NCBI GenBank assembly: GCA_050951505.1
Contig: JBMNJE010000011.1
Coordinates: forward strand, 558,001 to 622,000
From: DUOA01 sp012839095
GTDB lineage: Bacteria; Bacillota; Clostridia; Caldicoprobacterales; DTU083
Length of the DNA stretch: 64,000 nt
Reading direction: 5' to 3'
Position numbers and translations under genes: made by a program. How positions within the stretch are numbered: position 1 is the first letter of the stretch; the number at the start of each line of letters is the position of its first letter. A model generated the notes under the pieces. That model ran no database searches and had not been told where the DNA came from. It was given only the letters and a program-made list of their open reading frames with translations. Shown piece after piece: positions 62,088-64,000 of this stretch.

Positions 62088-62864
62088 TCAAAGCCCGTAA
62101 AACTCATTTTCGAAACCCCATTGCCTAAAGGATTCCAGCATTTCATAGCTGGTAAGGTCATAATGAAGAGGGGTAATTGATATATAGTTGTTCCTGATGG
62201 CTTCCATATCAATATCTTCGTCCAAGGACTCATGTATCAGCCTGCCTGTCAGCCAGTAATAAGCATTGCCTCTCGGATCATTTCTTTTTTCGTAATTTTT
62301 TTCATAACGCCTGATACCCAGCCTGGTAACCTTCATGCCTTTTATTTGTTCTTTGGGTACATTGGGAATATTAACATTAACCAGAGTCTGAGCAGTAAAA
62401 TCCTTTTCGGACATAAGCTTCGCCACTTCAGCCGCTATCTTGCCTGCAAAAGAATAATCCATTTCCTTTCCGCCTAACAATGAAAAGGCGGCAGAGCGCA
62501 CCCCCATTATGCAACCTTCAATCGCTGCCGATACTGTCCCGGAGTACAGAACATCAGTACTGAGATTGGCTCCTCTGTTAATTCCGGTAAAAACAAAGTC
62601 CGGTCTTTCTGCCAGTAGTTCATCTATACCCAGTTTTACACAATCTGCAGGGGTGCCATTGACTGCAAAGGCCTGAGCATCCAGACCAGGCAGCTTGATT
62701 TCTCGAACCCGAAGCGGATGGTGCATTGTAATGGCATGTCCCGCTGCACTTCTCTCGCTGTCCGGAGCGACCACGGTTACCTCTCCCAGCTCTGTCAGAC
62801 TGGCAGCCAGCTGCAATATTCCTTCTGCATGAATACCATCGTCGTTTGATACTAAAAACTTCAT
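62088..62864 (-). CDS. surE: 5'-nucleotidase SurE
   Basis: 258 residues. Metal-dependent phosphatase of nucleoside monophosphates. SNDDGIHAEG holds the metal-binding Asp pair; GINRGANLSTDVLYSGTVSAA is the second site. ATG at 62864 after AAAGGAG. Confidence 0.95.
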   Translation of the reverse strand: MKFLVSNDDGIHAEGILQLAASLTELGEVTVVAPDSERSAAGHAITMHHPLRVREIKLPGLDAQAFAVNGTPADCVKLGIDELLAERPDFVFTGINRGANLSTDVLYSGTVSAAIEGCIMGVRSAAFSLLGGKEMDYSFAGKIAAEVAKLMSEKDFTAQTLVNVNIPNVPKEQIKGMKVTRLGIRRYEKNYEKRNDPRGNAYYWLTGRLIHESLDEDIDMEAIRNNYISITPLHYDLTSYEMLESFRQWGFENEFYGL

Positions 62865-63008
62865 ATTTTCTCCTTTGTTCAGCAATTTCAATATCTATTA
62901 TATTATAGTTCGGACATTGGATACAAATACTATTTTAACATCCGGAAATGCTTACATAAATATTGAGTCGGTAAATTCAGGATGGCATTATGATTGGAGA
63001 GTGGCTCT

Positions 63009-63662
63009 GTGATACAAATCGATGATTCAGGCAGCGGCAGTTTGATAGGCGGGACCTGCATTGGCGCTATCAGAGTGGAAACGGAAGAGTACGTATACGA
63101 TTATATTCCTGTTGAATATTACAGGGGAGATTTGTTTCGCAGCAAGAACTATTTGATCAAATGCGGCCATATTGTATTATCTTTGCTGGAAAGGTTAAAC
63201 TGGAAACCAGACGAGGAGGTAGAGATTTGCCGGGGCTATATGTTTGATCAGGCCAGAAAATATCTTGATGAGAGACGCATACCTTATCGGTCCGCCAAAA
63301 TATTGGAACCACTGCAATCCCGCATAGAACATACTTTTCAGGAGTATGCCCTCTGCCTGGGACTGCCTCTTCAGTATGTTAAATATACAAAGTATCCCCT
63401 TCATTTTCACAGGATTCTGCGATGGGTATATGCAGATTACAGAAAGCGAATGGTACTTTGCAAAACCGGCTGGAAAAGCTGGATCAAGTATGGAAATTTG
63501 AAAGTCGACGTGAAAGAAGATGTTTTGTATAAAAGCAATTACATATGCCTTAAGTGCGGAAAGAGCATAAGAAAGGGAGCTAAGGTGAAACGACTGGAAT
63601 ATCATAGTAATTGTCCCAATATAATTTTTCTTCACTTCAAATGTGATATGGCAGAATACTAG
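63009..63662 (+). CDS. Unknown protein with possible RNase H-like N-terminus and zinc-ribbon C-terminus
   Basis: 217 residues. It begins VIQIDDSGSGSLIGGTCIGA, an acidic glycine-rich strand like those of the RNase H-like fold, and ends with C-x2-C, then Cys/His (YICLKCGKSIRKG, YHSNCP, FKC), a probable zinc finger. The middle is basic and aromatic (RILRWVYADYRKRMVLCKTGWKSWIKY), suggesting nucleic-acid binding. Family not recognised. The start is GTG after GGAGAG at 7 bp; a TTG five codons earlier overlaps that site. Divergent from surE, convergent with spoVS. Confidence 0.7.
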   Translation: MIQIDDSGSGSLIGGTCIGAIRVETEEYVYDYIPVEYYRGDLFRSKNYLIKCGHIVLSLLERLNWKPDEEVEICRGYMFDQARKYLDERRIPYRSAKILEPLQSRIEHTFQEYALCLGLPLQYVKYTKYPLHFHRILRWVYADYRKRMVLCKTGWKSWIKYGNLKVDVKEDVLYKSNYICLKCGKSIRKGAKVKRLEYHSNCPNIIFLHFKCDMAEY

Positions 63663-63673
63663 AAATCAGCTGC

Positions 63674-63699
63674 AAAAAAAAAACCTGCTGGGGCAGGTT
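63674..63699 (-). terminator. Terminator of spoVS
   Basis: AACCTGC-TGGG-GCAGGTT hairpin, nine-T tract on the minus strand. It overlaps the first bases of the spoVS 3' end. Confidence 0.85.
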
Positions 63700-63958
63700 A
63701 CCTCTGTTCAATAATGAGTTTGATTGCAGTTCTTTCTTCTCCGTCTATTATGATGTCTGTAAAAGCAGGAATGCAAATCAAATCGATTCCTCCGGGAGCA
63801 ACAAAGCCTCGTGCAATTGCAACTGCTTTTACTGCCTGATTTAATGCGCCGGCTCCAATGGCTTGCATTTCAGCACTTCCCCTCTCCCTCAATACACCTG
63901 CCAGAGCACCGGCCACCGAATTTGGATTGGATTTTGCTGACACCTTTAATACTTCCAT
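63698..63958 (-). CDS. spoVS: Stage V sporulation protein S
   Basis: 86 residues, the exact family size. MEVLKVSAKSNPNSVAGALA start and GAGALNQAVKAVAIARGFVA centre are signature. A small Alba-like regulator of septation and coat-stage development. ATG after GGGGGGG; the longer frame to 63976 only adds residues encoded by that site. Confidence 0.97.
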   Translation of the reverse strand: MEVLKVSAKSNPNSVAGALAGVLRERGSAEMQAIGAGALNQAVKAVAIARGFVAPGGIDLICIPAFTDIIIDGEERTAIKLIIEQR

Positions 63959-64000
63959 AAATGACCCCCCCTGCATTTATTGTGTTACCCCAAATATGCA

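Overview
The window looks like a chromosomal segment of an endospore-forming member of the Clostridia (Firmicutes). Support comes from spore genes (gerABC, spoVAC/AD/AE, spoVS, gerM), Gram-positive division genes (divIVA, sepF, ylmG, ylmE), LexA boxes of the GAAC-N4-GTTC type, PyrR attenuators, strong AGGAGG ribosome binding sites and many GTG/TTG starts. The DNA is moderately AT-rich. The species cannot be named from the sequence alone. Most genes lie on the minus strand.

Layout. 1-5.3 kb: the end of a PHP phosphoesterase gene, an aspartate-type aminotransferase, and a tRNA-Trp hemmed in by two insertion sequences (IS1182-like and IS1202/ISNCY-like). 5.3-9.9 kb: proC-rnhA, an AT-rich stretch holding a small repeated hydrophobic protein gene, a tyrosine recombinase, and an SOS module (yneA-like and lexA, divergent, three LexA boxes). 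9.9-19 kb: miaB-ricA-mutS-mutL-miaA-hfq and a PLP lyase. 19-30.4 kb: a gerA-gerB-gerC germinant receptor operon, an unknown anchored exported protein, two acetyltransferase-fold proteins, and cyanophycin synthetase with cyanophycinase. 30.4-36.7 kb: folate cyclo-ligase, alanine racemase, a DUF1540 mini-protein, nine tRNA genes, and gerM-rph-rdgB. 36.7-47 kb: rqcH, uraA and pyrR with two PyrR attenuators, a pseudouridine synthase, lspA, a DksA-like protein and the divIVA-ylmG-sepF-ylmE cluster. 47-49.1 kb: an rsbV-rsbW-sigma operon whose sigma gene carries a frameshift. 49.1-53.5 kb: nested and decayed mobile elements. 53.6-64 kb: five tRNA genes, spoVAC-AD-AE, rpsA, plsC, an aroH-cmk fusion, a HutP-family gene, a phosphatase, an RpiR regulator, surE, an unknown zinc-finger protein and spoVS.

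How the genes fit together. Several blocks match conserved Gram-positive neighbourhoods (miaB-ricA-mutS-mutL, gerM-rph-rdgB, sepF-ylmG-divIVA, spoVAC-AD-AE). Sporulation and germination functions are scattered through the window, and sigma-G-like promoters can be read before gerA and spoVAC. The most distinctive association is cphB-cphA followed by two GNAT-fold genes, an unknown exported protein and then the germinant receptor operon. It suggests, but does not prove, a link between nitrogen storage polymer and the spore cycle. A sigma-B-like promoter can be read before cphB.

Three apparent frameshifts (IS1182 transposase, sigma factor, a decayed transposase) fall in mononucleotide runs. They may be real, programmed or sequencing artefacts, and each is discussed separately.
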